Source: Bacteroidales bacterium
GTDB taxonomy: Bacteria; Bacteroidota; Bacteroidia; Bacteroidales; JAAYJT01
Direction of reading: 5' to 3'
Length of the DNA: 64,000 bases
Assembly (NCBI GenBank): GCA_012522795.1
Contig: JAAYJT010000011.1
Location: forward strand, 17,285-81,284
Positions 1 to 11,009 of the stretch are shown in pieces. How positions within the stretch are numbered: position 1 is the first letter of the stretch; every line of letters starts with the position of its first letter. The notes below the pieces were generated by a model. The model did no database searches. It saw only the letters and a program-made list of their open reading frames with translations, and was not told where the DNA came from. The position numbers and the translations under genes were made by a program.

Positions 1-1197
<1,197 letters not shown>

Positions 1198-1269
1198 TCC
1201 TTAATAAAAACAGTTAGGTCTGTACTTGTTGTATTTTCTTTCTTGATATGTCATATGATATTGAAAATT

Positions 1270-1379
<110 letters not shown>

Positions 1380-1390
1380 CTATACAAAGA

Positions 1391-1416
1391 CCCCGTCAAT
1401 TTTGGCGGGGTTTTTT
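1391..1416 (+). terminator. Intrinsic terminator of the rRNA operon
   Basis: CCCCGTC (1391-1397) pairs with GGCGGGG (1404-1410) around a 6-nt AT-rich loop and is followed by six T (1411-1416). It lies 12 nt after the 5S gene. The following gene converges from the other strand and may also use the hairpin, but its U-tract in that direction is weak. Confidence 0.9.
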
Positions 1417-1450
1417 GTTTGTAGATAATCGTATTGTTATTGCACTGAAT

Positions 1451-3268
1451 TTATAATCCAAGAAAATACTGCTGATAAATATTGAAAAATGAAAATGCTT
1501 TGATGCTGGTTGAATCATTTATACAAGCTTGTATGGGCGTTCGGCTGACATGATCCCATATGAATACATCGTCAGATGTTAGAAAACCAAAACCATCATT
1601 GAAAGCATAATAAGTGAAAGGATTAGAAGAGGAAGCAATTAAATCCTGCGAAAACCTGAATTCTTCGGTTTCAAGGTTCAACCTGGCAAGCAGAGTTTTA
1701 GCCAGGTCAGTCTGAGAACCAGTACGATCAATAATCCCTTTAGTTTTTAGTGCGCCACCAAGCCAAAGCATAGGAACGGCAAATTTTAGTGGTTCGTAAT
1801 AGGGTGTATTGTCTGGCAGGCGGTGTCCGTGATCAGCAAGAATAATGAACAATGTGTTGTCGTATATGGGTTTCGTTCTGACTTTCTGAAAAAAATCAGC
1901 AAGACAGAAGTCGGTATAAGCAATACTACTTAGGAATCTTTCATTTTTAGTATTTCCGGGAAATCTTGGCTCGCAAGGGATATCAAAAGGTTCATGACTA
2001 CTGAGAGTAAAAATTACCCGAAAAAATGGACTGGATGTTGTATCGAGATCAGTACTGAGGCGCTCAAATACATATTCATCATGCACTCCCCATTTTGATT
2101 TTTTTAGCGATCCTGGAAAATCATTCTGAGAAATAATATTCTGGAATCCGGATTGGTATAAATATGCTCTGATATTTGAAAAATCTATATCTCCTCCATA
2201 ATAGAATGTTGAATGATAACCGTCTGCTCTCAGGTGTCTGGTAATTGAAGGAAGTTTTGATACTTTCGAAACGCTTTTTATAACAGACTGTGAGGATTGG
2301 GCAGGAAATCCGCTAAGGATAGCAATTAGCCCTTTGTTGCTTCTATCGCCTGAGGCATAAAATTGGGTAAAAAGTAATCCTTCTTCTGCTAAGCTATTCA
2401 AACCAGGAGTGATATCATTTAAGCCTCCAAGAGGTTCAACAACTTTAGAGGTAAAGCCCTCAAGTATGATCATTACAATATTTGGGCGTGAATTGTTAAG
2501 CACATTAATGGCATCACCATTTTCAGCCATAATATTTTCAAAAACCTGTTTAGCTGTTTCATCCTGAATATATTCAGGATATTTTCTATTCATACTTTCT
2601 GATTTAAGCACGCTGTGCAAAAAATTCCATCCTACGTTTAGTGCAGCATGGTTGTAAAAAACCTGATGACTGAAATATACTTTTCCAGGATTCATGGAAG
2701 CCAGACCAAAACCACCGCGGATAGGGATTATATTGGTTGCAGCAATCAGAAGAAACAGAAGAACATTAAGCCAATGTGTTTTTTTCGGTTTGATCTTATG
2801 TACAAAAATATTAAAACAATAATACGAACTAGCAAAAATTATCAGCACTCCTGAAATGAAAAACACTAACTGTTTGGTTTCCAGTGATGCCATTGCTTCT
2901 CGGGGCGACATCAGGAAAAAAAGGGGAGTAGCATCAATCCTGAATTGCCAATGACGATAAAGCTCCATATCGGCAAGTATGATGACTGAAAACCCCAATA
3001 ATATAAAAGCACTGTAGGTTTTTATGATCAGCCCTGTGATTTTACCGGAGAAGAAAAATATTCCGGTAGTCAATGATGCAAGCATCACCAGATATCCAGT
3101 CATTGAAGCATCCATTTTAATGCCAGAATAAAAGATATTAATCCAGTCTTTAATCGGAATGGAGAAAGACTTTTCGTGATGATAAAGCAAAAAGAGTAAT
3201 CGGGCAAGAATGAAAAAGACCATCCAGAATATGGTGTAGCGTAATAAATATATAAGCCTGGTCTTCAC
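1451..3268 (-). CDS. LTA synthase-like membrane sulfatase-fold phosphotransferase
   Basis: A 605-residue protein with about five N-terminal membrane segments (roughly residues 4-29, 55-75, 80-100, 130-152 and 160-180) and a C-terminal alkaline-phosphatase/sulfatase-fold domain from about residue 260. Visible metal-site motifs are IILEGF, SSHEPF and ADHGH. This is the layout of lipoteichoic-acid-synthase-like enzymes, which in Gram-negative bacteria transfer phosphoglycerol or related head groups to envelope glycans on the periplasmic side. The nucleophile segment reads SGDRSNKG, with Ser where most relatives have Thr. It converges on the rRNA operon and lies 46 nt downstream of the TamL-like gene on the same strand. 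The real substrate cannot be told from sequence. Confidence 0.85.
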   Translation of the reverse strand: MKTRLIYLLRYTIFWMVFFILARLLFLLYHHEKSFSIPIKDWINIFYSGIKMDASMTGYLVMLASLTTGIFFFSGKITGLIIKTYSAFILLGFSVIILADMELYRHWQFRIDATPLFFLMSPREAMASLETKQLVFFISGVLIIFASSYYCFNIFVHKIKPKKTHWLNVLLFLLIAATNIIPIRGGFGLASMNPGKVYFSHQVFYNHAALNVGWNFLHSVLKSESMNRKYPEYIQDETAKQVFENIMAENGDAINVLNNSRPNIVMIILEGFTSKVVEPLGGLNDITPGLNSLAEEGLLFTQFYASGDRSNKGLIAILSGFPAQSSQSVIKSVSKVSKLPSITRHLRADGYHSTFYYGGDIDFSNIRAYLYQSGFQNIISQNDFPGSLKKSKWGVHDEYVFERLSTDLDTTSSPFFRVIFTLSSHEPFDIPCEPRFPGNTKNERFLSSIAYTDFCLADFFQKVRTKPIYDNTLFIILADHGHRLPDNTPYYEPLKFAVPMLWLGGALKTKGIIDRTGSQTDLAKTLLARLNLETEEFRFSQDLIASSSNPFTYYAFNDGFGFLTSDDVFIWDHVSRTPIQACINDSTSIKAFSFFNIYQQYFLGL

Positions 3269-3314
3269 GAAAAACTTGTATTAGCTAGAAAAATACTATC
3301 ATAAGCTGATTAGA

Positions 3315-5633
3315 TCAGAAAGGATATCCTATACCCAAATTCCATACAATATCCCGTATCTGGAATTTTGACAGATCAACCCAGCGATCAAACTTTTGTT
3401 TTGCAGGATCTTTAACCTTTATGGCACCATCAATACGGAAAATAAAGAAACTAAAATCAAATCTCAAACCAAATCCTGAGCTAACCGCAATTTGTTCATT
3501 GAAGTTTGATATCTCAAATTTCCCACCAGGGAAGTCAATATTTTCATTTAACAACCAGATATTTCCAATATCGGCAAACATTGCTCCATGTAAAAAACTG
3601 TACATATGAAATCTGTATTCAATATTGCTTTCAAGCCAAAGCTCACCCATTTTGTCAAAAACATTTTCAGGATCGCTAAATGAGCCCGGACCTAATGATC
3701 GAATCTCCCATCCCCGATTGCCATTGGCGCCACCGGCATAGAAACCTTTTTCAACAGGAAGTACATCTGAGTTCCCAAATGGAACCCCAACCCCACCCGC
3801 AAACCTGAAGACCAGATTACTTTTGGGGTTTAGAAATTTATAATATCTAAAATCGGTTTCAAGCCTGACAAATTGTGTGTATCTTACTCCAAGTGTGGTA
3901 TAATATCCTTCTTCAGTTTTTGCTGTATTGAATAATTTATCTGTTAGACGAAAAATATTTCCACTTTCTTCGATATTGGTTCTTACAAAAATAAAATCCC
4001 GATTTTTACGAATTGGCTGATTATTGAAAATAAAAATATACCGCGAAAGAGGAACAAGATGATTTGTGTACTGATATTTAAGCCTGGGGTCTTTAAGTGT
4101 TTGCAGCCATTCAGTAAATCTATCCGAACGATCTATTCTGACCAGGTTCAGTTCTGCCGGAATAAATGTATGGCTGATTGTTGCTGATTCGCGCCATTCG
4201 TAACCGAACGAAGCATTCATGATATAGCGTGTGTAATCAGGACGGTGCTGAAAATTAAGACCGGTAGCCATTGTAGTTCCCGGCATTGCATAATGAGCAA
4301 AACGTTGTTGCTTGACCGGAAGTAATAATCTGGGCAGGCTAAGTCTTAACTCGACCCCTGTCTCAATAGTATTGAACCCGAGGAAAAAAGGAGTTGCTTC
4401 TCCAAGTGAACGCTGCATTTCAAGTCCGTTTTTTATTTTCACTGAAAGAACTTCGCTGCCGCGGAAAAGATTACGATTACCATAGCTGATATTTGCACCC
4501 ATTCCAAGAAATCCACCAGTATTTGTACCTTCTGCTTCTATAGTGAAAATTTTTACCGGGTTACGTCCAATATCAATAAAGCAATTTAACATACCACAAC
4601 CTTCTTCCTGAAACTCCATTATAGGTTCGAAACTCATATTTACAAACCTGACAATTGGGAGATTGGAAATACGGTTGTATGTGAGATTGGCATTATCGAG
4701 TCCGTAAAAACTACCACCACGCAAAAACATGACCCTATCAATAGTTGGAGGTGTCAGACGTAATTTTTCCTTAAATAAAAAATTATGTTTATAATGATTG
4801 TTAGGATCTTTGCTGTCCTGAAGAATTGTCAGAGTATCAAAAGTTATGTGTCTGTCAGGTATAAATCTGAAATCTGTATTGATGTAAGTATCGTTTATCT
4901 TATAACGCAAATGTCGTTTTTCAACATTTTTATTGGTTTCTTTGTCGCGTTGCCATGGTTGCTGAAATTCCACAATCACATCCATTTGATTGCTTTGCAG
5001 ATTGCTGTCAACTTTAAAAAGGATGTAATCGTTGTTGAAGAAATAATAACCCTGGTCTCGTAAAAAATTGGTAATTCTGTGACGTTCATCATCAAACAGG
5101 TAGGCATCGTAATTACTTCCTGGTCTTATCTTTGAATTTGCACTGTCGCTCAAAACATAGCCGGCTAATTGTTCATCTTTGATTGAATATGAAATGTTCC
5201 GGAGCGTGTATGATAAACCTGAACTTATTGAATAAACTACTTTGGCAGTTCTTTTAGTGGTATGGATGCAGCTGTCAACTTCAGCATGGAAATATCCTTT
5301 GGCAGCCATATACAATTCCATCTCCCTCATTGAATTACCAACCATGCTCCGGTCAAGGATAACAGGCTTTTTACCCAATGTTTCCTTGACCCATTTAGGT
5401 TTGAACCGTTCGTAAAAAAATGTATTTAATCTGACAAGTCCCAGAAATTTTTGGTTAGGTTGTTGATGTATGAAGCCTTCCAGTTCTTCAATCGAGATGG
5501 ATTTATTGTCAGTTTTAATTCTGTTCCGATCAAGTAATAATCCTTCGCGCTGAACTTTTTTTGGCGAAACGCAGGATGTTACAATTGAAAACAGGAGAAC
5601 AAAAATAAAAATTACCGATGGTTTAAGTTTCAT
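3315..5633 (-). CDS. tamL: BamA/TamA-family outer membrane lipoprotein (TamL-like)
   Basis: A 772-residue outer-membrane protein. The N-terminus is a lipoprotein signal with lipobox ending FSIVTSC, followed by POTRA-like segments (about residues 25-230) and a C-terminal 16-strand-type Omp85 barrel with the GxRGW-like segment GANGNRGW and a final strand ending in an aromatic (GYPF). A lipidated TamA variant, TamL, is a known Bacteroidota family that acts with TamB in outer-membrane protein or lipid transport. No tamB gene is adjacent here, so the partner would be encoded elsewhere. A -7-like box (TACTTTTG on this strand, 5654-5661) lies 20 nt before the start codon. The main alternative is a general BamA-like surface antigen. 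Confidence 0.85.
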   Translation of the reverse strand: MKLKPSVIFIFVLLFSIVTSCVSPKKVQREGLLLDRNRIKTDNKSISIEELEGFIHQQPNQKFLGLVRLNTFFYERFKPKWVKETLGKKPVILDRSMVGNSMREMELYMAAKGYFHAEVDSCIHTTKRTAKVVYSISSGLSYTLRNISYSIKDEQLAGYVLSDSANSKIRPGSNYDAYLFDDERHRITNFLRDQGYYFFNNDYILFKVDSNLQSNQMDVIVEFQQPWQRDKETNKNVEKRHLRYKINDTYINTDFRFIPDRHITFDTLTILQDSKDPNNHYKHNFLFKEKLRLTPPTIDRVMFLRGGSFYGLDNANLTYNRISNLPIVRFVNMSFEPIMEFQEEGCGMLNCFIDIGRNPVKIFTIEAEGTNTGGFLGMGANISYGNRNLFRGSEVLSVKIKNGLEMQRSLGEATPFFLGFNTIETGVELRLSLPRLLLPVKQQRFAHYAMPGTTMATGLNFQHRPDYTRYIMNASFGYEWRESATISHTFIPAELNLVRIDRSDRFTEWLQTLKDPRLKYQYTNHLVPLSRYIFIFNNQPIRKNRDFIFVRTNIEESGNIFRLTDKLFNTAKTEEGYYTTLGVRYTQFVRLETDFRYYKFLNPKSNLVFRFAGGVGVPFGNSDVLPVEKGFYAGGANGNRGWEIRSLGPGSFSDPENVFDKMGELWLESNIEYRFHMYSFLHGAMFADIGNIWLLNENIDFPGGKFEISNFNEQIAVSSGFGLRFDFSFFIFRIDGAIKVKDPAKQKFDRWVDLSKFQIRDIVWNLGIGYPF

Positions 5634-6001
5634 AATTATATTTCATTCTGCAGCAAAAGTATACAAAATCGTATTTAATATGAATGTTATCTGTAAATGA
5701 CTTAATACAGTTATGAATATTTTTAGTTTATTATTAAAGTTAGTTTCGGGTTACCTTTACAGTTTTGAGCTTATGATAAATTATTTATCTGTAATTGTCT
5801 GAGTTGTTTAACATTGCTGGTATGACCCGTAAACTTAATGTATGCCAATATTTTTAATATGTTTGCATTTTGTTCAATCCCTATATATTTATTGATTACA
5901 AACGCTAAAGCCTGATTCTATTGAGTTTTTTGCAAAAAAGAAAGAAATTTTCACTACTAACCCTGGTAAACGATATTCATTTGTAATTTAGCCTACGAGA
6001 T
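5634..6001. other. Divergent intergenic region
   Basis: This 368-nt AT-rich spacer separates two divergent genes. On the minus strand a TACTTTTG box (5654-5661) fits the -7 element of Bacteroidota promoters for the TamL-like gene, although no clear -33 TTTG lies at the right distance. On the plus strand only degenerate matches occur before the gene at 6002. No RNA gene, repeat or terminator is seen. Confidence 0.5.
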
Positions 6002-6793
6002 ATGAAAAACATCAGTGAAATTAAAAATATTGTGATCCTTGGTGCCGGAAGTGTAGCAACACATTTGTCGCATGCACTGAATTTGAATGATTACCGGATT
6101 GTACAGATATACAGTCGTACCAGTGATTCAGCGGAGGTGTTGGCAATGAAAACCAATTCGGAGTATATAACTGATATTGACCTTCTTAATAAAGATGCTG
6201 ATTTATATATTGTTGCATTAAAGGATTCAGTTGTAGAATCTTTACTCATCAAGATTAGGGTAAACGGAATTGTTGTTCATACTTCAGGAACATTGCCGAT
6301 GGAAGTGCTTAAAAAAATGTCGAAACGTTATGGTGTGTTTTATCCATTGCAGACATTTTCAAAATCAAGACCTATAAAATTTGATCATATTCCCATGTGT
6401 CTTGAAGCTTCTGATGAACAAACGCTTGAAGCCATACGGGGAGTTGCCGTTAAACTTTCAGATAAGATTTATGATATCAGTTCTGAATTACGGCGGTATA
6501 TTCATCTTGCTGCGGTATTTTCATGCAACTTTTCAAATTTTATGTACGTAGCCGCCTCCGATATTCTGAAAAAACATGAAATAAGCTTTGATATACTGAT
6601 TCCTTTAATGAGAGAATTTTTTGATAAAGTTACTTTTATGGAACCCTGGGAGGCTCAAACTGGACCAGCTGTCAGGGAGGATCATGCAGTGATTGACAGG
6701 CATATGCTGCTGCTTGATGAATTTCCTGATTTTAAGGAAATATATACAGCGATCACAAAAGAGATAATAAAACGAAAGCGTAATCAAAACTAA
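6002..6793 (+). CDS. Rossmann-fold DUF2520 domain protein
   Basis: A 263-residue protein. The N-terminus has the dinucleotide-binding motif GAGSVATHL (about residues 15-23), and the remainder matches the DUF2520 type of C-terminal helical domain found in F420/NADP-dependent-oxidoreductase-like proteins. The reaction is unknown. The kdsC-like gene follows after 9 nt on the same strand, so the two are probably cotranscribed. In many Bacteroidota this pair is close to ubiA-like and maf genes; here those two lie about 20 kb away on the other strand. Confidence 0.8.
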   Translation: MKNISEIKNIVILGAGSVATHLSHALNLNDYRIVQIYSRTSDSAEVLAMKTNSEYITDIDLLNKDADLYIVALKDSVVESLLIKIRVNGIVVHTSGTLPMEVLKKMSKRYGVFYPLQTFSKSRPIKFDHIPMCLEASDEQTLEAIRGVAVKLSDKIYDISSELRRYIHLAAVFSCNFSNFMYVAASDILKKHEISFDILIPLMREFFDKVTFMEPWEAQTGPAVREDHAVIDRHMLLLDEFPDFKEIYTAITKEIIKRKRNQN

Positions 6794-6802
6794 ATCTGAC
6801 TT

Positions 6803-7324
6803 ATGAGTAACTACAAAGAACTGCTACGAGACGTTGATACATTTATTCTAGATTATGACGGAGTGCTTACTGATGGCAATGTGATCTTGATGAGCGATGG
6901 CGATGCACTCAGAACTGCCAATGTTAAAGATGGTTATGCCTTGCAGTTGGCTGTTAAAAATGGGTACCGGGTTGCAATAATATCGGGAGGTTATTCTGAA
7001 TCAATGTTGCACCGGTTCAAAGCTTTGAAAATAAAGAATGTTTTTCTGGGAGTAGACAAGAAAATTGAAGTTTTGCAGAAATTCATGCAGGATAATAATC
7101 TTGAACCTCGACAAGTTCTGTACATGGGAGATGATATACCTGATTACGAAGCTATGTTACTGGTAGGAGTGCCTACATGCCCGGCTGATGCTTCGGAAGA
7201 GATCAAGGCTATTTCAAAATACATAAGTCATCGTAGCGGAGGCAAGGGTTGTGTAAGAGATATTATTGAGCAGGTGATGAAGATACAGGGTAAATGGATG
7301 AATGATCTTTCATTTCATTGGTAA
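6803..7324 (+). CDS. kdsC: KdsC-type HAD phosphatase (Kdo-8-phosphate phosphatase)
   Basis: A 173-residue C0-type HAD phosphatase, the normal length for KdsC. Motif I is LDYDGVLTDG (nucleophile Asp17, acid/base Asp19), motif II is IISGG, and motif IV is YMGDDIPD. KdsC removes phosphate from 3-deoxy-D-manno-octulosonate 8-phosphate in the cytoplasm, a step in Kdo supply for lipopolysaccharide. LpxB and an O-antigen ligase elsewhere in the window fit this pathway. Related sialic-acid (NeuNAc-9-P) phosphatases look similar, so the exact substrate is inferred. Confidence 0.85.
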   Translation: MSNYKELLRDVDTFILDYDGVLTDGNVILMSDGDALRTANVKDGYALQLAVKNGYRVAIISGGYSESMLHRFKALKIKNVFLGVDKKIEVLQKFMQDNNLEPRQVLYMGDDIPDYEAMLLVGVPTCPADASEEIKAISKYISHRSGGKGCVRDIIEQVMKIQGKWMNDLSFHW

Positions 7325-7391
7325 ACTGTAAAAATAACAGATTCGTCTTTTTGATTGTTCTGTAATTTTCAGGGACTTTAATATTTAAATT

Positions 7392-8519
7392 ATGCAAAAA
7401 GTTATTGTTCTTGGCGGCGGACTGGTTGGCGGTCCCATAGCTCTTGATTTGACTGGCGATTTCAAGGTAACAGTTGCTGATGTTAATAATGCTGCTTTGG
7501 GAAAATTAAGTAAGAAAGCAAATATTGAAATTAAACTAACTGACCTGAGAAATCAGAATGAGCTTAGGGAATTATTGAGTGATACTGACTTCGCAATAAA
7601 TGCTGTTCCGGGATTTATGGGGTTTAGAACACTGGAAGCATGTATAATGGCAGGAGTCGATACAATTGATATTGCTTTTATGCCTGAAAATGTGATGGAG
7701 CTTGACGAAATAGCCCGCAAAAACAATGTGTGTGTGATCAGCGATATGGGCGTAGCCCCCGGGATGAGTAATTTATTGGCAGGTTATGCCGGTACAATGC
7801 TGGATGATTACCAGAAACTTGAAATTTATGTAGGCGGCTTACCTAAAGTTCGCATTTGGCCATGGGAATATAAAGCTGTTTTTTCACCGGTTGATGTTAT
7901 TGAAGAATATACACGCCCGGCACGTTTGGTTCGGGATGGAAAGATAGTTGTCAAACCTGCATTGTCAGAACCAGAGCTTATTGATATTCCGGTAATTGGC
8001 ACTTTGGAGGCTTTTAACAGCGATGGACTCCGATCACTGATCAATACCCTTGATGTTCCGGATATGGTTGAAAAAACACTTCGCTATCGTGGACATTCAG
8101 AGCTTATGCGTGTGCTGAGCCATGCCGGGTTCTTCAGCACTCAGGAAATTAAAACAGGTAATTCATTTGTAACTCCGCTTGATTTTACTTCTGAAATTCT
8201 TTTCAGGCAGTGGAAACTTAATGAGTTTGAAGAAGATTTAACAGTAATGAAAGTGATAGCCCGGGGATTGAAATCAGGAAAAGAAACTGAAATTAGCTGG
8301 GATTTATATGATGAATATAGCCATAGCACCGGCATACACAGTATGGCGAGGACTACAGGTTATGCTGCTACATCAGCACTCAGGTTGGTAGCATCTCAGA
8401 AATTCAGACAGACAGGCGTACATGTTCCTGAGTTCATTGGACGCCTGCCTGAATGTGTTGAATTTATGCTTAAGGAGCAAGAAAAAAGGGGAGTAGTTTA
8501 TAAAAGATCCGTAGTCTGA
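7392..8519 (+). CDS. Saccharopine dehydrogenase family protein
   Basis: A 375-residue protein that begins with a Rossmann motif GGGLVGGPIA (about residues 8-17) and continues through the GAPGxxN-like region (MGVAPGMSNLLAG, about residue 120) typical of the saccharopine dehydrogenase family. Members include lysine-forming or lysine-degrading saccharopine reductases and carboxynorspermidine dehydrogenases, so the substrate is not decided. It ends in UGA, followed by a convergent GH20 gene 36 nt away. UGA as a true stop here contrasts with the recoded gene at the end of the window. Confidence 0.8.
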   Translation: MQKVIVLGGGLVGGPIALDLTGDFKVTVADVNNAALGKLSKKANIEIKLTDLRNQNELRELLSDTDFAINAVPGFMGFRTLEACIMAGVDTIDIAFMPENVMELDEIARKNNVCVISDMGVAPGMSNLLAGYAGTMLDDYQKLEIYVGGLPKVRIWPWEYKAVFSPVDVIEEYTRPARLVRDGKIVVKPALSEPELIDIPVIGTLEAFNSDGLRSLINTLDVPDMVEKTLRYRGHSELMRVLSHAGFFSTQEIKTGNSFVTPLDFTSEILFRQWKLNEFEEDLTVMKVIARGLKSGKETEISWDLYDEYSHSTGIHSMARTTGYAATSALRLVASQKFRQTGVHVPEFIGRLPECVEFMLKEQEKRGVVYKRSVV

Positions 8520-8555
8520 TATTTTCTTTCATTTTAAGAACCCTGTTTCCCTTTT

Positions 8556-10895
8556 TTATTTAACTGTTATTTCACTTACAAAAACCCATGATGGCTGACC
8601 TTCGCCTGCATGACCCGGAGGGCAAACTCCCTGATTAGTCATGTGTACACGTACAAACCGAACTTTTCGTGCTTTGTGTTTTGCACTGAATATTTGTAAA
8701 AGTTTTCCCATATCATGTATTGAAGTAGTATTCACGATTTCATGGATTTTTGTAAAAGTTTTTCCATCTTGCGAGATCTCAAAAATTACTTTTTCAGGAT
8801 AAAATATCCATGAAGCATTATTTTGCAAAGCATCTACTTCAATTAGCTTAATATCAGTGGGTTCAGGAAGTTCGATCGTAGCTATTACATCATTGCCAAG
8901 AAAACCTAACCAGTTGCCATCATTAAATTCCTTACCACCACGTATGCCATTCACAAGGGTGTATTTACCCTGACCACTGTATTGAGGGCTGTTGGCATAC
9001 TTGAAAGTTATATCTCCAGCAAAGGATTTGTTAATCTCAAAATTACGGTTTAGCAATCTTTCCTGTCTTTCGCCTTCACTATAAACAGCGGCTTTTAATC
9101 TTGTGGTTTTATTAATTTCAATAGGTCCTTTATACACTGGCGAGCCTATTTTAGGATTACTTCCATCAAGGGTATATCTTATCAAAGGATTATTTACATC
9201 AGTTTTAAGCGTCAGTTTCATACTTCGGTTGTGTTCATTTACTTCAGGATAAACTGTTATCTGATAAGCACTTCTGGAATAATTAATTCCGAGTTTATCA
9301 TACCGCTGATACTGAGTTGTCATACGTTTTAAAAAATCATCCCAGTTGCGCGCTTCTTTTTCTGACCATAGTACTTCTGCCAAAGCGGCAAGACGCGGAA
9401 ATGATTTGTTTTCAACATCCTGAGGGGTGTGCATTAACTCAGCCCAGTGGTTAGCCTGAGCACCTAAGACAAATTTTGCTTCTTCGGCAGTAAGTTCTGC
9501 TGGCACAGGTTCGTAATGATAAACTTTTGAAAGAGTAGTAAATCCACCAATGGCAAGTGATTCAGGAGATGGGTCTCCCTGCGGATGGTCAAAATAACAA
9601 TGGCTTCCTGGAGTCATGATAACAGTATGACCGTGTTTTGCTGCTTCAATTCCTCCGCTTTCACCACGCCACGACATTACTGTTGCGTTAGGAGCAAGCC
9701 CGCCTTCAAGGATTTCGTCCCACCCAATAATTCTGCGTCCATGAGCATTCAGGAATTTTTCAATCCTTTTGATAAAATAACTCTGAAGTGCATCTTCATC
9801 TGCAAGTTTTTCATTTTTTATCCGTGCCTGACATTTGGGACAGGTACGCCAGTTGGCTTTATCAGCTTCATCACCGCCAATATGGATATATGTTGACGGG
9901 AAAAGACCCATAACTTCTGTAAGAACATCCTCAAGGAAAATAAAAGTGCTATCGTTGCCGGCACAATAAATATGGGTAATAGGCCATACTCCTCCTGCTG
10001 GTATTCCTACATCTTCGCTAGTACATGAAAATTGCGGATAAGATGCCAATGCCGACATGACATGTGCCGGCATTTCGATTTCAGGAATAATGGTAATATG
10101 TCGTTCTTCAGCATATTTAACAACAGCCTTTACTTCTTCCTGAGTGTAAAATCCGCCATAAGTTGCATTGGTTCTGTCGTTAGTCAAAGGCCGATCTTCC
10201 CAGTCACGGTGTTCAAGGTCAACCCGCCATGCGCCAATTTCAGTAAGTCTGGGATATTTTTTAATTTCAAGCCTCCATCCCTGGTCATCAACAAGATGCC
10301 AGTGAAAAACATTTAATTTATGCATTGCGAGTCTGTCCAGAGTCTTATATATGAACTCAAGAGGCATAAAATGTCTGGAAACATCGAGGTGCATGCCGCG
10401 ATAGGGAAATCGTGGGTAATCCATAATCTGGCAGGCAGGTAGCAAGCTTTGTTCCTGTTCATCAAACATCTGTGAAATGGTTTGAATACCATAGAATAAT
10501 CCTGCATTTGTATTGGCTGACAGGAATATTATTTTTTGATCAATCTCAATTTTGTATCCTTCATTTCCGAGTGCCTTATCATTTGGATTGGTTAATTGCA
10601 TCACAAATCCCGCAGGTTTCTGAATATATGTTTGTTTCGCGGTACGGAGCTTAAACCCGAGCTTGCTTTCCCAAAGATCAGCCGCCATTTGTGCTGTATT
10701 TTTCAGATCATCAATATGATAATAAATCACTGTTTCAGGTGAAAATCTGAAATATCCTTCCTGCATGTTTACCTGAACCGGTTTGGGAATTAATGATATC
10801 TTGTGTGCATAAATGCTTAACGAAGCCATTGATAAAAAGGCTATTACAAATCCTTTTGTGAGAAGCCTGAAAATATGAATATTGTTTATCTTCAT
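8556..10895 (-). CDS. Secreted GH20 beta-N-acetylhexosaminidase
   Basis: A 779-residue enzyme with a signal peptide (about residues 1-30). A GH20b N-terminal domain is followed by the GH20 barrel. The catalytic pair is Asp342-Glu343 in HIGGDEADKANW, and HWHLVDDQGWR (about residues 198-208) is the usual substrate-site strand. After the barrel come a chitobiase C-terminal-like segment (about 560-620) and an F5/8-type (discoidin-like) C-terminal domain. It removes terminal GlcNAc or GalNAc from glycans in the periplasm or at the surface. The next upstream gene on the same strand is a GH29 fucosidase, so the two probably act together on host-type or chitinous glycans. Confidence 0.92.
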   Translation of the reverse strand: MKINNIHIFRLLTKGFVIAFLSMASLSIYAHKISLIPKPVQVNMQEGYFRFSPETVIYYHIDDLKNTAQMAADLWESKLGFKLRTAKQTYIQKPAGFVMQLTNPNDKALGNEGYKIEIDQKIIFLSANTNAGLFYGIQTISQMFDEQEQSLLPACQIMDYPRFPYRGMHLDVSRHFMPLEFIYKTLDRLAMHKLNVFHWHLVDDQGWRLEIKKYPRLTEIGAWRVDLEHRDWEDRPLTNDRTNATYGGFYTQEEVKAVVKYAEERHITIIPEIEMPAHVMSALASYPQFSCTSEDVGIPAGGVWPITHIYCAGNDSTFIFLEDVLTEVMGLFPSTYIHIGGDEADKANWRTCPKCQARIKNEKLADEDALQSYFIKRIEKFLNAHGRRIIGWDEILEGGLAPNATVMSWRGESGGIEAAKHGHTVIMTPGSHCYFDHPQGDPSPESLAIGGFTTLSKVYHYEPVPAELTAEEAKFVLGAQANHWAELMHTPQDVENKSFPRLAALAEVLWSEKEARNWDDFLKRMTTQYQRYDKLGINYSRSAYQITVYPEVNEHNRSMKLTLKTDVNNPLIRYTLDGSNPKIGSPVYKGPIEINKTTRLKAAVYSEGERQERLLNRNFEINKSFAGDITFKYANSPQYSGQGKYTLVNGIRGGKEFNDGNWLGFLGNDVIATIELPEPTDIKLIEVDALQNNASWIFYPEKVIFEISQDGKTFTKIHEIVNTTSIHDMGKLLQIFSAKHKARKVRFVRVHMTNQGVCPPGHAGEGQPSWVFVSEITVK

Positions 10896-11009
10896 TTTAT
10901 AAATTGGTTTTGCATTTAATACTTTCTGATTTTATCTTGCTTTAATGATTTCTCACGTGGATGTCTTATTGAAAAACTTTGGTTTATTATTTTCTGAATC
11001 TTTTAATTC

